15,088 nucleotides of DNA from Cytophagales bacterium. GTDB taxonomy: Bacteria > Bacteroidota > Bacteroidia > Cytophagales > Cyclobacteriaceae. The translations under genes were made by a program, and so were the position numbers. Under the pieces are notes generated by a model. It was given only the letters and a program-made list of their open reading frames with translations, did not search any database and was not told the origin of the DNA. Where the stretch lies: contig JAJCYK010000554.1 in the NCBI GenBank assembly GCA_029262935.1, positions 1-15,088 on the forward strand, read 5' to 3'. Of this stretch, positions 1-8,381 are shown piece after piece (the first letter of the stretch is position 1; every line of letters begins with the position of its first letter).

Positions 1-25
1 AATTTGGCTATTTTAGTTGTCAGTA

Positions 26-57
26 TAGGAGGCAAAGGATCAAGATTATAACTCCTA
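26..57 (+). other. Inverted repeat upstream of first gene
   Basis: TAGGAG at 26-31 is complementary to CTCCTA at 52-57 across a 20-base loop, 25 bases before the first start codon. It could form a weak mRNA hairpin or be an operator half-site pair. No run of T follows it, so it is not a good intrinsic terminator. It may be chance; the upstream gene lies outside the window. Confidence 0.2.
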
Positions 58-82
58 GACTAGAATTTTAAATACTAATGCT

Positions 83-961
83 ATGAAAAAGATACTAATC
101 GTGGTGTTGCTTTGGGGATGTTGCTCCGTGCTACAGGCCCAAGATTTAACGGCTTCGCATACCAAAATACCCGTTACTGATGTCGTGGTGGACGCCTGGA
201 CAGCAACGTTAAATGATGATATGAGCTTCTATAAAGAAACCTTTGCGGATTTCACTAAACAAGAATTTGGCATCAAGTCCAAGTCCAACGGAAAGACGGA
301 AATGGTAGTTGCAAAGGCCAGTATAAACCGCGTGTCTGAGAAGCGAGGAGACCTTAGAGCGACTTTTATCACAGATGGTTCTGATACCAAAATCGCCTTT
401 TCTTTTTTGTTGGGTTATGATATCTGGATTGATCCCGAACATTATCCAGATGGGATGGAACAGTTGCGTCAATTAACCCGCGACTATCTGAGATTCCATT
501 ATACGGAATATTACAATGAAATTGTTGAGAAGGATCTTGACGTTATCAATGGCCATAAAAAAGACATTGATAAGTCTGAAAAATCCATCAGCAACATGCG
601 TAAGCAGATAACAAAAAACGAGACAAAATTAAAAGAAGAGACAAATGCCAAACGATCTGCTTCCATGCAAAAGAAGAATCTACAAAATCGTGAGGATATT
701 GATCGACTCACGGTAGAAATACCCATTCTTCGAGACAAGATTGCAGCCTTGGATGAGCACATTCAACAAACAAAGACTTTAATGAAGAATGTTGAAGCTC
801 AATATTATAATGATACCGGCGCCCTAACCATTCCCAGTACGCAAGATCCAAATATGGAGGATGGGGAGTACGTGGAGGAAAACGACCCTATGGACAGTAT
901 CGACGACCTGGATGAAGATGACAAAGAGGGAATTGATGACGAAGAGGGAGAAGGAAAGTAA
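83..961 (+). CDS. Exported coiled-coil protein with acidic C-terminal tail, function unknown
   Basis: I do not recognise this 292-residue protein. It begins with a clear Sec signal peptide: two lysines, a hydrophobic core and a likely cleavage after Ala-Gln near residue 20, so the mature protein should be periplasmic or outer-membrane associated. Cys13 and Cys14 sit inside the hydrophobic core and do not form a convincing lipobox. Residues about 21-140 look like a mixed alpha/beta globular domain. Residues about 145-243 are highly charged and heptad-like, predicting a long coiled coil. Residues about 255-292 are dominated by Asp and Glu, a disordered acidic tail that could bind cations or basic partners (inference). 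The ATG at 83 is chosen because it places the signal peptide at the N-terminus; an ATG five bases upstream is out of frame. It is separated from trkA by 117 bases and is probably a separate unit. Confidence 0.85.
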   Translation: MKKILIVVLLWGCCSVLQAQDLTASHTKIPVTDVVVDAWTATLNDDMSFYKETFADFTKQEFGIKSKSNGKTEMVVAKASINRVSEKRGDLRATFITDGSDTKIAFSFLLGYDIWIDPEHYPDGMEQLRQLTRDYLRFHYTEYYNEIVEKDLDVINGHKKDIDKSEKSISNMRKQITKNETKLKEETNAKRSASMQKKNLQNREDIDRLTVEIPILRDKIAALDEHIQQTKTLMKNVEAQYYNDTGALTIPSTQDPNMEDGEYVEENDPMDSIDDLDEDDKEGIDDEEGEGK

Positions 962-1033
962 TTTGTAACCCTAAATGCAAAGCCTCTAGTACATCTTACA
1001 TCGGTGTTGTTTGTCTTCTAAGAGCAGCCTTTT

Positions 1034-1058
1034 TTTGTAAACTTTTTCTGTATCTTTC
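1034..1058 (+). promoter_or_regulatory. Candidate Bacteroidota-type promoter for trkA
   Basis: TATCTTTC at 1051-1058 matches the Bacteroidota -7 consensus TAnnTTTG at seven of eight positions and lies about 20 bases before the trkA ATG. The nearest TTTG (1034-1037) is only 13 bases upstream, shorter than the usual 17-23 base spacing, so the -33 assignment is weak. The T-rich run at 1031-1036 belongs to the same region. The location in a 117-base gap after an unrelated gene supports a promoter somewhere here. Confidence 0.3.
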
Positions 1059-1078
1059 GGAGTCTTTTTAAAGATCCT

Positions 1079-2419
1079 ATGAGAATTATTATTGCGGGTG
1101 CTGGAGAAGTCGGTTACCATCTTGCAAAATTATTAGCGAATGAAAAACAAGACATTCTGCTGATAGATACAGACAAGAACAAACTGAATCAAGTTTCCAA
1201 TTCTATGGATGTGGCGGTAATTCACGGTAACGCTACCTACTTTAGTGTGTTAGAAGAGGCTGAAGTGAACAAAGCTGACCTGTTATTGGCCGTGACTTCT
1301 TCTGAAGAGACCAACATAGCCACAGCTATCATTGGGAAACAACTAGGTGCCAAAAAGACTGTGGCCAGAATCAGTAATGTAGAGTTTCTGCTAAAAAAAG
1401 AGAAAACTGCACTCAAGCAAATGGGGATTGATGAATTGATTTCCCCAGAATCTTTGGCTTCCCGTGAGATTAAAAGACTGCTAAAGGAAACCGCCATCAC
1501 GGATACTTTTGATTTCGATCATGGACTGCTTTCTTTAGTTGGAATCAACATCGATGAAGACAGTGAGTTACATAACAAAACCCTGGCAGAACTAGCCCAT
1601 CTCAACCCTGAGAGCAACTTTATTACCGTGGCGGTTTTGCGTAACAATGAAACCATAATTCCTCGGGGAAACACGCAGTTTAAAACCAACGATCACGCTT
1701 ACTTTATAGCAGAACCTAACGGTATTGAAAAGGTGCTGAACATGACCACCAAAGAGCGGCGCAACATTAAAAACGTCATGGTATTGGGTGGTAGTAAAAT
1801 CGGATTTCATACGGCCAGAAAGTTGAGCATTAAATACAACGTGAAGCTAATTGAAATGAACAAGCAAAAGTGTTTCGAACTTGCTGACCAACTTCCAGGA
1901 ACCCTCATTATAAATGCTGAAGGCAGCGACGTGGAGTTATTAAAATCCGAAGGCATAGCGGGGATGGATGCCTTTATAGCGGTAACGGGTAATTCCGAAA
2001 CCAACATAATCTCCTGTCTATTGGCAAAGAATCAAGGGGTGCCTAAAACCATTGCTTTGGTTGAGAACATTGAATACATTCATTTATCTCAGAATGTTGG
2101 TGTGGACACCATGATCAATAAGAAACTGATCGCGGCCAACTTTATCTTTAGATACATCAGGCAAGGTGAAGTACTTGATTTAACCAGTATTCACGGGGTA
2201 GACGCAGAAATCTTGGAGTTCGAGGTGACCAATCATTCGAAAATTGCCGATAAGGAACTGCAAGATGTGGATTTTCCAAAATCTGCCATTGTAGGTGGAG
2301 TCATTAGGAAAGGTCAGGGTCACACCATTAAAGGGGAGTTCATTTTTAGACCTAAAGACAGGGTGGTGGTTTTGAGCAAACTTGAATGTATTGCTAAAGT
2401 AGAAGGACTTTTTAAATAA
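1079..2419 (+). CDS. trkA: Trk potassium uptake regulatory subunit TrkA
   Basis: This is the peripheral cytoplasmic subunit that binds NAD(H) or nucleotides and gates the TrkH potassium channel. Its 446 residues are close to the usual length of about 458 and show the typical duplicated architecture. The first Rossmann (TrkA-N/RCK) domain has GAGEVG at residues 7-12 and an acidic ribose-binding residue in LLIDTD. A TrkA-C domain follows at about 143-225. The second Rossmann domain has GGSKIG at 237-242 and an acidic residue at E259, followed by a second TrkA-C domain at about 367-446. The ATG start directly precedes the first beta strand (RIIIAGAGEVG), leaving no room for a later start. Its partner trkH begins 23 bases downstream, so the two are almost certainly co-transcribed. 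No defects are visible in either nucleotide-binding motif. Confidence 0.96.
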   Translation: MRIIIAGAGEVGYHLAKLLANEKQDILLIDTDKNKLNQVSNSMDVAVIHGNATYFSVLEEAEVNKADLLLAVTSSEETNIATAIIGKQLGAKKTVARISNVEFLLKKEKTALKQMGIDELISPESLASREIKRLLKETAITDTFDFDHGLLSLVGINIDEDSELHNKTLAELAHLNPESNFITVAVLRNNETIIPRGNTQFKTNDHAYFIAEPNGIEKVLNMTTKERRNIKNVMVLGGSKIGFHTARKLSIKYNVKLIEMNKQKCFELADQLPGTLIINAEGSDVELLKSEGIAGMDAFIAVTGNSETNIISCLLAKNQGVPKTIALVENIEYIHLSQNVGVDTMINKKLIAANFIFRYIRQGEVLDLTSIHGVDAEILEFEVTNHSKIADKELQDVDFPKSAIVGGVIRKGQGHTIKGEFIFRPKDRVVVLSKLECIAKVEGLFK

Positions 2420-2442
2420 GCCGACGATGCTTCCTCACAGGA

Positions 2443-3900
2443 ATGACGTTTAATGTAAAAATAATCGCCAGCCTTTTGGGCATTCTATTAATAATCAATG
2501 GCATTTTCATGCTGTTGTGCATTCCAGTGGCACTGATTTATCAAGAAGGCGGATTATTGCCTCTGGTATTGTCAAGCGCCATTTCAGGGGGTGTAGGGCT
2601 ATCCTTATGGTTGTATAATCGCAATGCCAGTGACAAAACATTAGGTAAAAGAGAAGGCTATCTAATTGTGACTTTGGGCTGGCTAATTATGTCTTTAGCA
2701 GGCACACTGCCCTATTTGTTAAGTGGCACCATACCTAGTTTTACCAATGCTTTTTTCGAAACAATTTCTGGTTATACCACCACTGGCGCCAGCATTTTAA
2801 ATGACATTGAATCTTTACCAAAGGGAATACTGTTGTGGCGCAGCCTAACCCAGTGGATCGGTGGTATGGGAATCATCGTGCTGGCAGTAGCGGTACTCCC
2901 GCTATTGGGTATTGGGGGCATGCAATTATTCGTGGCAGAAGCACCCGGACTCAAGCCTGATAAATTGCAACCCAGAATTACAGAGACTGCTAAAAGGCTA
3001 TGGTTCATTTATGTAGGCCTTACTTTTGTGGAATTTGTACTTTTGCAGTTGGCAGGAATGAATACTTTTGATGCCTTAAATCATGGCCTAACCACCATGG
3101 CTACTGGCGGGTTTTCCACCAAGCAAGCCAGTGTTGCACATTTCGATTCCCCATTGATCCAATATATTATTATAGCCTTTATGTTTATTGCAGGTACCAA
3201 CTTCACGCTTACCTACTTTGGCTTTAAAGGCGATTTCAAGAAAATATGGAGAAATGAAGAATTTAGGGTATACGCTATAGGAGTACTGGTCTTAGGACTT
3301 TTAGTATCAATTGGTGTTTTTGCGGCTACTGATTTGGGTTATGAGGAAGCCTTCAGAGACTCCCTGTTTCAGGTTACTGCATTGATAACCACGACGGGTT
3401 TTGTTTCGGCCGATTATACCAGCTGGGATCCGGCTTTAACCATCATTTGCTTTATGTTGATGTTTGTGGGCGCCTCTGCCGGATCAACCGCTGGTGGAGT
3501 GAAAATTGTCCGCCATTTGTTATTGCTGAAAAATGGCATCTTGGAGCTGAAACGCCAAATCCATCCTGCTGCCATTATCCCGGTGAGATTAAATAATAAA
3601 GCGGTGAGCCAAGATATTACCTACAATGTATTGGCTTTTATTATGATCTATCTTACGATATACGTATTGAGCACATTTATTATGGGGCTGATTGGAGTTG
3701 ACTTCACTACCGCATTGGGAAGTGTGGCAACTTCCTTAGGAAATATTGGCCCCGGTTTAGGCACGGTAGGACCCATGGACAACTTTGCTCATTTGCCAGC
3801 TGTAGGTAAATGGTTCCTTTCTTTCTTAATGCTATTGGGTCGTTTAGAACTCTTCACCGTATTAATATTATTAACCCCATATTTTTGGAAACGAAATTGA
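2443..3900 (+). CDS. trkH: Trk potassium uptake channel subunit TrkH
   Basis: This is the membrane-embedded K+ translocating subunit that assembles with TrkA. The 485 residues match the family length (about 483). All four pore loops of the superfamily of K+ transporters are recognisable: TTTGAS around G115, TTMATGGFST around G222, TTTGFVSAD around G319 and TSLGNIGPG around G433. Each retains a glycine at the filter, so K+ selectivity is expected. The conserved RSLTQWIGGMG segment (about 133-143) and the terminal GRLELFTVLILL helix are also typical of TrkH. The ATG at 2443 is preceded by AGGA a few bases upstream, one of the few SD-like sequences in the window; an ATG at 2427 is out of frame. 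It is followed after only one base by an antiporter gene, indicating one transcript for K+ import and proton exchange. Confidence 0.96.
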   Translation: MTFNVKIIASLLGILLIINGIFMLLCIPVALIYQEGGLLPLVLSSAISGGVGLSLWLYNRNASDKTLGKREGYLIVTLGWLIMSLAGTLPYLLSGTIPSFTNAFFETISGYTTTGASILNDIESLPKGILLWRSLTQWIGGMGIIVLAVAVLPLLGIGGMQLFVAEAPGLKPDKLQPRITETAKRLWFIYVGLTFVEFVLLQLAGMNTFDALNHGLTTMATGGFSTKQASVAHFDSPLIQYIIIAFMFIAGTNFTLTYFGFKGDFKKIWRNEEFRVYAIGVLVLGLLVSIGVFAATDLGYEEAFRDSLFQVTALITTTGFVSADYTSWDPALTIICFMLMFVGASAGSTAGGVKIVRHLLLLKNGILELKRQIHPAAIIPVRLNNKAVSQDITYNVLAFIMIYLTIYVLSTFIMGLIGVDFTTALGSVATSLGNIGPGLGTVGPMDNFAHLPAVGKWFLSFLMLLGRLELFTVLILLTPYFWKRN

Positions 3901-3901
3901 T

Positions 3902-5233
3902 ATGCAAGACTTTAACGTATACTGGGCGGTAATCGGAGCGTCAATAATCATCATCTTATCCTACGGGTACAATGCCTTAGCCCGTAAAACCAACATCCCT
4001 TCAGTATTGATGTTGATCGTTACTGGGTTTGCCCTGAGCTTCTTTATTGATCTCGACAATGAGGCCTTGAGGCCGGCGTTAGAAACTCTGGGTACGATAG
4101 GTTTGATCATGATTGTATTGGAAGCGGCTTTGGACTTACACCTGGAAGCTGGTAAAGGGAAGCTAATTAGTAAGTCCTTAATAATTGCTTTGTTACTGTT
4201 GGTTCTGACTACGTTTGGCATAGCCATGGTCATCCGTTTCGCGTTTGATGTTACCCCCTTTGGAGCGCTTATTTATGCCATACCATTGTCCATTATGAGC
4301 AGCGCTATCATCATCCCAAGTGTTGCCAACTTATCAGGAGAAAAGAAGGAGTTTTTGGTATTCGAATCGGCCTTTTCGGATATCCTGGGGATTATGTTTT
4401 TTTACTTTTTATTGGATAGCGCCAAAATGGATGGTGCCGGGGCACTGAGCTTACATATTGCTAAAAACATCGGTCTTACTTTAGCTATTGCCGTAATATT
4501 CGGCTATCTAATTATCATTTTAATTCAAAAAGTAACTGGGGAGGTAAAATTGTTTTTGCCTATTGCGGTATTGGTTCTCCTTTATGCTACAGGGAAATTA
4601 TTTCATCTATCTTCATTGATATTTGTGTTGGCGTTTGGACTTATGTTGAATAACAAAGACCTCTTCTTTAAAGGGTTTTTAAAAGAGTTCATACTGCCAG
4701 AGCCATATGAGAACCTGCTCAAAGAAATCAAACTTATTACCCTTGAAAGTTCATTTTTGATCCGAACCTTCTTTTTTATAGTCTTTGGCATGTCAATTTC
4801 ATTGGATGGATTTAATCAACCTATGGTTTTTGTAATCGCCGTTGTTGCTTTGATCATTATGTATGTTTTGCGCTACGGAGCTTTGAGAACCATGGCCAAA
4901 TCACAACTTAACCCCGGAATCTACGTCGCTCCAAGAGGACTAATTACCATATTGCTATTTTACAGCATCCCGGTAGAGCATCAACTAGTTGATTTTAGTC
5001 CGGCAATTTTATTGCTGGTGATCATTTGTAGTAGCTTAGTCATGATGTATGGTTTGATTAAAAATAAGAGAGAAGAGGCCTTATTAGAAACTTTGGGTAC
5101 GGAAGAAGGTGCCGTAGCAGCCCCTGATATGAAAGGAGAATTATCCCAAGGGACTACATCGGAGTCAATTCTACCCAAGGACCCGCCCAATACCAAAAGT
5201 GACTCTTCAGATCATGAAGGCTGGGACAGCTAA
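3902..5233 (+). CDS. Cation:proton antiporter (CPA superfamily), atypical Ser-Asp motif
   Basis: This 443-residue polytopic membrane protein has about 12 predicted hydrophobic segments over residues 8-385 and fits the monovalent cation:proton antiporter superfamily. E155-S-A-F-S-D160 aligns with the ion-binding helix that in CPA1 proteins reads GESLFND. Here Ser159 replaces the usual Asn (Asp in electrogenic CPA2 members), while the essential Asp160 is kept. The preceding unwound-helix region reads SIMSSAIIIPSV (about 130-141), closer to the SSTAI motif of KefB/KefC-type proteins than to the ISPTDPIAV of NhaP. APRGLITI around R345 corresponds to the conserved arginine helix. Residues about 388-443 form a hydrophilic, acidic, Ser/Pro-rich cytoplasmic tail. 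The gene starts one base after the trkH stop, so co-expression with K+ uptake is likely. Substrate (K+ or Na+) cannot be told from sequence. Confidence 0.85.
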   Translation: MQDFNVYWAVIGASIIIILSYGYNALARKTNIPSVLMLIVTGFALSFFIDLDNEALRPALETLGTIGLIMIVLEAALDLHLEAGKGKLISKSLIIALLLLVLTTFGIAMVIRFAFDVTPFGALIYAIPLSIMSSAIIIPSVANLSGEKKEFLVFESAFSDILGIMFFYFLLDSAKMDGAGALSLHIAKNIGLTLAIAVIFGYLIIILIQKVTGEVKLFLPIAVLVLLYATGKLFHLSSLIFVLAFGLMLNNKDLFFKGFLKEFILPEPYENLLKEIKLITLESSFLIRTFFFIVFGMSISLDGFNQPMVFVIAVVALIIMYVLRYGALRTMAKSQLNPGIYVAPRGLITILLFYSIPVEHQLVDFSPAILLLVIICSSLVMMYGLIKNKREEALLETLGTEEGAVAAPDMKGELSQGTTSESILPKDPPNTKSDSSDHEGWDS

Positions 5234-5308
5234 ATTCGGAAATTGATTCACATCTCATAAATGTACCATTTGCTAGCATTCTGAATAGTAAAACCCTAGC
5301 TTGAATCA

Positions 5309-5316
5309 TAAATTTG
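5309..5316 (+). promoter_or_regulatory. Candidate -7 element (TAAATTTG) upstream of the large P-loop-like gene
   Basis: TAAATTTG is an exact match to the Bacteroidota -7 consensus TAnnTTTG and lies 35 bases before the ATG at 5352, within a 118-base gap. A transcript starting about 5 bases downstream would have a short leader of about 30 bases. I see no TTG at the expected 17-23 base distance upstream, and the -33 element is often poorly conserved. If real, it would let the P-loop-like protein and MscS be expressed apart from the trk genes. Confidence 0.4.
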
Positions 5317-5322
5317 ATAGTA

Positions 5323-5341
5323 CACAGTTTAAACAGCTGTG
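5323..5341 (+). other. Small inverted repeat before the large P-loop-like gene
   Basis: CACAG at 5323-5327 pairs with CTGTG at 5337-5341, with an AT-rich loop containing TTTAAA. It sits between the candidate -7 element and the start codon at 5352, so it could be a small 5' leader hairpin or an operator. The arms are short, and chance occurrence is plausible. Confidence 0.2.
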
Positions 5342-5351
5342 ATTCAGTGTT

Positions 5352-8300
5352 ATGGAACCACAACCTAGTGATCTTCAAGGCCAACTAAAAGAGTTGGTTA
5401 CCACGCATGTAGCTCCAGTTTTGGAGGACAAGCTCCGCGGTCAATTGGAGGTTATTGAAGAAGTGCGCCTCAGTCTAAAAAAGTACGTGGAAAAGACGGC
5501 CCAGGGCGAGACTAAAATATCCATATTAGAATTGGTGCGGGAAATGAAATCCCTTAAAGACGCTATCACCAAAAGCGTCAACGATCATTCTCCGCTAAAA
5601 GATAAAATAGTCCTTGAAGAAGATTTCTCAGAATACTTCGCCTCCCTGGATCAAATCATAGCTGAAGTCCCAGAACAGGTCATGGGCGAGCAAACGCTGC
5701 CGCACTTTCAACCCAACTCCGAAGATTCTTTACTGATACGACTCGGAAAAATGGGGAAACGGCTGCTACTTCAGATTGATTTGATTCCTCAAAAAGGAGC
5801 AAATTGGTGGCGAAAACTTCGCAAGGGCCCCGTTAAGCCTTTTAGGGCGTGGAAGCGGAAAATCCCTTTAAAATCATTACTTGTTTGGCATTTTCGCGAC
5901 GCGCTATTCGTAAGTCTTAATGAAGTTGTAGGCGTGGTCTTTTCCAAAATTGCCAGCTCGTCACACGCCTTATGGCAAATCGAATCCAAAATAGATCAAG
6001 AGTTTGCCGGGATCATTGCTGACAACCCTTCCGAGAAGGTTCAGGCTCCACAAGTTATTTACAAAGAAGTCATCACCGATATTCTAAAGGACATCACTCA
6101 TGGCAAGGATGCCTTGGGCCAACAGGTACTAGAAGTGTTTAACGATGTGTGCCAAGAGTTTTCTGACAAGTACGACATTATAGGAACGATTCAGCTTTCT
6201 ACGGAACAATTTAATCCTCAAAAATTATTACGAAAACAACAAACTACACAAAAGGGTTATGCCAGATATTTACAAACCTGGGGAAATACCATTACGGTAC
6301 TTAATGACCATTATAACCTGGATCAAGAGCTTTACCAACTTCGTTATGCCAATTTAGAGCAATACTTCTTTGCCTCTCAGAAGTTAGATTTAAAAGTAAA
6401 TGATAAAATTTCGGGTGCTCTGAATGAAATTTCAAATTACCTAGAAGGGCGGAAAGAACTACTGCAATCGTCCTCTGATGAGCCTGAAGTATTGAGTAAA
6501 GTAATTAAGGAAGTACGGTATGAAGTCGGTAAGTCTCTAAAACAAAGCGTGCCCAGAACTACCAAGTTAATCTTCGATCAAAACATTCCAGCATTAATTG
6601 ACAATTTGGAAATAAAGATCAAAAATGAAGTAAACCTTCTTTCTAGTACACGCTCAGTGGTTAAAGATATTTCATATGACAGAGCCATTCAACAATCGGA
6701 AATTGACCAAATTTCTCCTAGGGAACTTATTGCATTTGAAGCCCTACCCACATTTCTAAAGGAAATAAAAGGTTTAAAAAGTGAGTTGGTTCATAACCTT
6801 GATACTACCCAACACAGTCTGTCGGAGATTTCTGAAATCTGTGATTTCAATTTAGCTACTGCTCTAGCTGCCTTGGAAGAACAACCAGATGATGAAAAGG
6901 ATCCCAAGACCTTAGCCTTGGAAGGTATGGAACGGGCGGTGGCGCGCCTGGAGGATATCAAAACGGAATTGGTCGCATTACAAGAAACTACTGACACTAA
7001 AATTAGTGAAGGAGTTACCAACTTTAACCTGAGCATCTTGGCTCTTAATGAGATCCAAACTGTTTTTGATATTAAGGTCCGTATCGCCAAGGCCAAAGCA
7101 GTAGAAAAGACCAAAGCTTTAAAAAATCAGGCTTTGGATTATTTCCGCAGCTTTTTGCCTAAACTAATCTCTAAGTTCAAAAGACGTTGGCTGTTGTTAA
7201 GTAAGTATTATGCTGAGACGACAAAGAAATACGGGATTTCTACCTCTACCCAAAACCTCAGTGCGGAAGTCTCCAGCTTTTTATCTGAAACGGATGCAGC
7301 AATCAGTCAGCTTCCATTCGTTTATCAAAGGCTTTTTGAAATTAACCCTTTGGATAATCCCAATTTTTACGAGTCCCGTAGCGCGGAAACTCAAAAGCTA
7401 CAAAAAGCGTATCAAAATTGGGAAAAAGGGCACTATGGAGCTACAGCAATCATCGGAGAAGCCGGCAGCGGTACTACCACCCTGACACATTTCTTTCTAG
7501 AAGATTTAAAAAGCAGGTTCCATACCATAAGGGCAAATAGAGGACATCAGATCTATCGAGAAGCTGATTTTGTCGCCTATTTCCGGGAAGTATTCGATGC
7601 GTCGGATATTGAAGATTTGGACCAATTAGTGGATCACTTAAATGGTTTGTCCGGAAAACGTATTATCATCCTCGAAAACCTTCAACATTTTTACTTAAGG
7701 AAGGTCAATGGTTTCGCTTGTTTAAGGAGTTTGTATGAACTTATTTCCCGTACCAATCAAAATATCTTTTGGCTCACCACCATAAACCTACATGCCTATC
7801 ACTACTTAAATAAAACCTCTCAAATTGAAGACTTCTTTGCTTACAGTATTTTTATGGAACCTTTAAAAGACGAACAGGTTACCAATATCGTTTTGAGGCG
7901 CCATCGAGTGAGTGGGTACAACACCTGGTTTAAGCCTAGTAAAAATGATCGGAAAAGCAACCGGTATCAAAAATTGAATGAAGGGCAAAAGCAAGAATAC
8001 CTCAAGAAGGAATTTTTTAGTGGTTTAAATAAACTGGCTCACAGCAACATTACTGTGGCGCTTATATTCTGGTTGCGCAGTACCTTGAAAGTAGAAGATG
8101 ATACTATTACTATTGGATCTTTAAAAGATTTGGATTTTTCGTTCCTGTCTAACCTGAATAGTGACAAACTATTTACATTACACACCTTGTTATTACATGA
8201 CGGCATTAACGTGGAAGACCATGCCCAGGTATTTCAACAATCACTGGAGAAAAGCAAGTTGATATTAATTTTACTCTATGAGGACGGGATTATTGTCCGC

Positions 8301-8381
8301 CGTGAAGCGCGTTACTTTATCAATCCTTTGTTGTTTCGTCAAATTGTAAACATGCTAAAGGCTAAAAATATTCTGCACTGA
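5352..8381 (+). CDS. Large helical protein with C-terminal degenerate P-loop/AAA-like domain, coupled to MscS
   Basis: The 1009 residues divide in two. Residues 1-640 are almost entirely helical and charged, with coiled-coil-like stretches and two basic, aromatic-rich patches (about 130-175 and 575-615) that might touch membrane or nucleic acid (inference). Residues about 660-1009 resemble a STAND/AAA-type ATPase: GEAGSGTTT at 702-710 in the Walker A position, IIILEN at 771-776 as Walker B, FWLTTIN at 806-812 as a sensor-1-like strand, and a C-terminal segment (about 935-1009) with winged-helix character. The Walker A lysine is replaced by Thr708, and the usual Walker B Asp-Glu is Glu-Asn, so nucleotide hydrolysis is doubtful although binding may persist. 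No signal peptide or clear membrane helix is seen, so it is probably cytoplasmic. Its TGA overlaps the mscS ATG by one base, implying translational coupling. I cannot name the family. Confidence 0.85.
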   Translation: MEPQPSDLQGQLKELVTTHVAPVLEDKLRGQLEVIEEVRLSLKKYVEKTAQGETKISILELVREMKSLKDAITKSVNDHSPLKDKIVLEEDFSEYFASLDQIIAEVPEQVMGEQTLPHFQPNSEDSLLIRLGKMGKRLLLQIDLIPQKGANWWRKLRKGPVKPFRAWKRKIPLKSLLVWHFRDALFVSLNEVVGVVFSKIASSSHALWQIESKIDQEFAGIIADNPSEKVQAPQVIYKEVITDILKDITHGKDALGQQVLEVFNDVCQEFSDKYDIIGTIQLSTEQFNPQKLLRKQQTTQKGYARYLQTWGNTITVLNDHYNLDQELYQLRYANLEQYFFASQKLDLKVNDKISGALNEISNYLEGRKELLQSSSDEPEVLSKVIKEVRYEVGKSLKQSVPRTTKLIFDQNIPALIDNLEIKIKNEVNLLSSTRSVVKDISYDRAIQQSEIDQISPRELIAFEALPTFLKEIKGLKSELVHNLDTTQHSLSEISEICDFNLATALAALEEQPDDEKDPKTLALEGMERAVARLEDIKTELVALQETTDTKISEGVTNFNLSILALNEIQTVFDIKVRIAKAKAVEKTKALKNQALDYFRSFLPKLISKFKRRWLLLSKYYAETTKKYGISTSTQNLSAEVSSFLSETDAAISQLPFVYQRLFEINPLDNPNFYESRSAETQKLQKAYQNWEKGHYGATAIIGEAGSGTTTLTHFFLEDLKSRFHTIRANRGHQIYREADFVAYFREVFDASDIEDLDQLVDHLNGLSGKRIIILENLQHFYLRKVNGFACLRSLYELISRTNQNIFWLTTINLHAYHYLNKTSQIEDFFAYSIFMEPLKDEQVTNIVLRRHRVSGYNTWFKPSKNDRKSNRYQKLNEGQKQEYLKKEFFSGLNKLAHSNITVALIFWLRSTLKVEDDTITIGSLKDLDFSFLSNLNSDKLFTLHTLLLHDGINVEDHAQVFQQSLEKSKLILILLYEDGIIVRREARYFINPLLFRQIVNMLKAKNILH

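Noticed and set aside
1018..1037. T-run at 1031-1036 as an intrinsic terminator of the first gene
   Set aside because: The preceding bases do not form a GC-rich stem, so there is no convincing hairpin; the T-run may instead belong to the trkA promoter region.
7455..7481. Sequencing error explaining the missing Walker A lysine
   Set aside because: A lysine would need at least two base changes from ACT, and the surrounding frame is intact, so a simple single-base error is unlikely.
7210..7485. 91-residue plus-strand open frame inside the large P-loop-like gene
   Set aside because: It lies wholly within the 1009-residue reading frame in another frame, has no recognisable motif and no independent start signal; treated as a shadow.
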